Below, one piece after another: positions 5,501-7,117 of a DNA stretch of 7,117 bases. This DNA is from an uncultured Halomicronema sp. Lineage in GTDB: Bacteria > Cyanobacteriota > Cyanobacteriia > Phormidesmidales > Phormidesmidaceae. The DNA lies in assembly GCA_937897665.1 (NCBI GenBank), contig CALCPB010000359.1, positions 1-7,117 of the forward strand, given 5' to 3'. Within the stretch, counting starts at the first letter, position 1. Every line of letters begins with the position of its first letter. The position numbers and the translations under genes are program-made. Below the pieces are notes generated by a model, which was not told the origin of the DNA, did not search any database, and was given only the letters and a program-made list of their open reading frames with translations.

Positions 5501-7036
5501 ATGAAGCGGGTTCGGCTCCTCGTCATCGGCGTTGCCGTAGTGTTTACTGTGGGCATGGTGCTGTGGGCGATCGACTTTGTGCTGCGAGCCCAGGCCGCGA
5601 TCGCCCTTCTATCGCCATTACTCGCCCAGCTGTTTCTGATCGCCGTAATCAGCGTGGCAGTGGCCGCGATCATCGGCGGTCTGTACTATTTTCGAGCTTT
5701 TCTGAAGCCGCAGCGGCGCTCTCCTCCCACCTTACCCAAGGCGAAAGGAGACGTAGCGGCAGTGGCGATTGCAGCCGTTGAACAGCAAGTGGCACAGATT
5801 CAAGACGAGGTCACTCAAGTCGCCCTGCGCGAAAAACTGCAAATTCTCGCAGATCGGTGGCAACAGCGAGACATTCGCATTGTCTTGTTGGGCGTCGGCT
5901 CAGTGGGCAAAACATCTATCGTCAACCAACTGACAGGAGATCTAGGCGGTGCAGTTGATGCCCCCATGGGAACCACGTCAGTAGCTGCAACCTATCCCCT
6001 CAATATTGCGGAGTTAAAGCAGATAATTTGGCTCACCGATACTCCGGGCTTATTAGAAGCCAGCGCTGCCGGCCCACAGCAAGAAGCGCAAGTGCGTCAG
6101 CTGGCCACTGAGGCTGACCTACTACTATTTGTCATTGACAATGATCTGCGACAGTCGGAATATGCCTTGGCGCGATCGCTGCTAGACATGGGCAAACGAC
6201 TCATCATTGTGCTCAACAAAGCAGATTTGTTTCCTGACAGTGACCTGCAGGCCATTTTGGCCGAGGTGAGAGGGCGTTTGCCTGACTTAGCAGCGGCTGA
6301 TGTGGTCGATATTGCGGCTAATCCGCAACCCATGACGCTGCCTACAGGGGAAGTCGCCCAGATGGAACCCGATTTGTGGCTGTTAGAAAAGCGCCTGACC
6401 GAGGTGTTGCGTGACGAGGGGGCAGATCTGTTGGCCGATTCGCTCTTGCTGCGATCGCAGCATTTAGGAGAGGCCGCCCGCCAACTGATTCAAGCCCAAC
6501 GCCATCAGGCCGCAAACGCCGTGATTGAACGCTATCAGTGGATTACCGCCGCAGTTGTCGCGGCGACGCCGCTACCCGGCATCGATCTGCTCGCGACCGC
6601 TGCCATTAATGCCCAAATGGTGGTGGATCTGGGGCGAGTTTATCAATTTGAGTTGTCTCTCCAAGAGGGCAAAGAACTGGCCTATACCTTGGCCCGTACC
6701 TTGACGGGCCTCGGCATTGTGAAAGGAGCGATGGGGTTATTGGCGTTGGGTCTGCAGACTACGCTTCCCACGGCGATCGCGAGTCGGGGTGTACAAGGCA
6801 TCAGTGCTGCCTACCTCACGCGCATTGCGGGCAAGAGCTTTATGGATTATTTCACCCATAACCAAGACTGGGGTGATGGCGGCAGTGGGGAAGTGGTGCA
6901 GAAGCAGTTTCAGCTCAATCGCCGCGAACAGTTTGTGCGAGAATTTATCGCTGATGCCATTCACCACTTGCACGCAACCTCGCCAGTTGCCCTTGACTTA
7001 CCTATCAGACAGATGGAAGAAGAAACAGAGCGATAG
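5501..7036 (+). CDS. Membrane-anchored GTPase with C-terminal DUF697-like (YcjF-type) domain
   Basis: This 511-residue protein is a Ras-like (Era/TrmE-type) GTPase. Two hydrophobic segments at about 5-29 and 40-65 should anchor it in a membrane as a hairpin with the rest in the cytoplasm. A linker with a possible coiled coil (about 84-120) follows. The G domain shows G1 GVGSVGKTS (131-139), G2 Thr in MGTTS (156-160), G3 DTPG (180-183) and G4 NKAD (239-242), all intact, so it should bind and hydrolyse GTP. The C-terminal part (about 335-450) has the pattern of DUF697, with AAVVAATPLPGIDLLATAAIN (350-370, last residue omitted in other blocks) and a hydrophobic ALGLQTTLPTAIASRG region. Homologues are common in cyanobacteria, but their role is not known to me; membrane remodelling or transport are guesses. 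The gene holds HIP1 sites at 5597, 6172, 6451 and 6773. A longer product from 5459 (525 residues) is possible but lacks a ribosome-binding site. The stop is TAG. Confidence 0.87.
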   Translation: MKRVRLLVIGVAVVFTVGMVLWAIDFVLRAQAAIALLSPLLAQLFLIAVISVAVAAIIGGLYYFRAFLKPQRRSPPTLPKAKGDVAAVAIAAVEQQVAQIQDEVTQVALREKLQILADRWQQRDIRIVLLGVGSVGKTSIVNQLTGDLGGAVDAPMGTTSVAATYPLNIAELKQIIWLTDTPGLLEASAAGPQQEAQVRQLATEADLLLFVIDNDLRQSEYALARSLLDMGKRLIIVLNKADLFPDSDLQAILAEVRGRLPDLAAADVVDIAANPQPMTLPTGEVAQMEPDLWLLEKRLTEVLRDEGADLLADSLLLRSQHLGEAARQLIQAQRHQAANAVIERYQWITAAVVAATPLPGIDLLATAAINAQMVVDLGRVYQFELSLQEGKELAYTLARTLTGLGIVKGAMGLLALGLQTTLPTAIASRGVQGISAAYLTRIAGKSFMDYFTHNQDWGDGGSGEVVQKQFQLNRREQFVREFIADAIHHLHATSPVALDLPIRQMEEETER

Positions 7037-7058
7037 GCGACAGATAATCGCACAAAAA

Positions 7059-7097
7059 TTCGTTCAGCAAAACCCTGAATGGATTTCGGCGAACGAA
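7059..7097. repeat. Inverted repeat downstream of the GTPase gene
   Basis: TTCGTTC (7059-7065) and GAACGAA (7091-7097) can pair as a 7-bp stem around 25 nt. Inside, TTCAG (7063-7067) and CTGAA (7075-7079) can form an alternative, exclusive hairpin. No T-run follows within the window. It may mark the transcript end of the GTPase gene, but this is weak. Confidence 0.35.
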
Positions 7098-7117
7098 CTT
7101 TCAGTGCATGCAGAGCT

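Larger units (their letters stand above)
27..6780. repeat. HIP1 octamers (GCGATCGC), ten dispersed copies
   Basis: Perfect GCGATCGC copies start at 27, 941, 1324, 2477, 2579, 5476, 5597, 6172, 6451 and 6773. One of ten in a window of this size is already far above the roughly 0.1 expected by chance, so this is a strong sign of a HIP1-rich cyanobacterium. Copies occur in coding and non-coding DNA. None lies between 2587 and 5475, which covers the nuclease gene, the DUF1830 gene and most of the sparse region. The entry spans the first to last copy; the sequence between them is not repeat. Confidence 0.9.

Overview
The window looks like cyanobacterial chromosome. Ten copies of the octamer GCGATCGC (HIP1, a repeat highly over-represented in many cyanobacteria) are present. 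The gene order truA-rplM-rpsI-rpmE-prfA is the usual 3' end of the large cyanobacterial ribosomal-protein cluster. One further gene belongs to a family I know only from cyanobacteria (DUF1830). I cannot name a genus from the sequence alone.

Region 1 (1-2786, + strand) is translation machinery: the 3' end of truA (tRNA pseudouridine synthase), rplM (L13), rpsI (S9), rpmE (zinc-ligand-poor L31) and prfA (release factor 1). The genes are close together (1-nt overlap for rplM/rpsI, otherwise gaps of about 60-130 bp) and are probably co-transcribed. The most striking feature of the window is here: rpsI has an in-frame TGA at 1250-1252. The 13 codons after it encode the normal S9 C-terminus (LKKARKAPQFSKR) and end at TAA 1292-1294. 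S9 is therefore either truncated by 14 residues, read through, or affected by a sequence error. A run of ten G lies just downstream, before rpmE.

Region 2 (2787-4142, + strand) holds an SbcD/Mre11-family nuclease subunit with all metal-binding motifs intact. It has no SbcC partner in the window.

Region 3 (4143-5500) is sparse. It contains one small minus-strand DUF1830 gene (4431-4766) with a plausible minus-strand terminator. It also contains about 730 bp of apparently non-coding DNA with scattered short coding-like fragments in several frames, possibly a decayed gene that I could not identify.

Region 4 (5501-7036, + strand) encodes a membrane-anchored GTPase with two N-terminal membrane segments, a complete G domain and a DUF697-like C-terminal region. 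Its start is placed at 5501 by a strong Shine-Dalgarno sequence. The remaining 81 bp contain only an inverted repeat.

I see no mobile element, CRISPR array, tRNA or rRNA, and no convincing new multi-gene system. The rpsI stop codon is the observation most worth following up.
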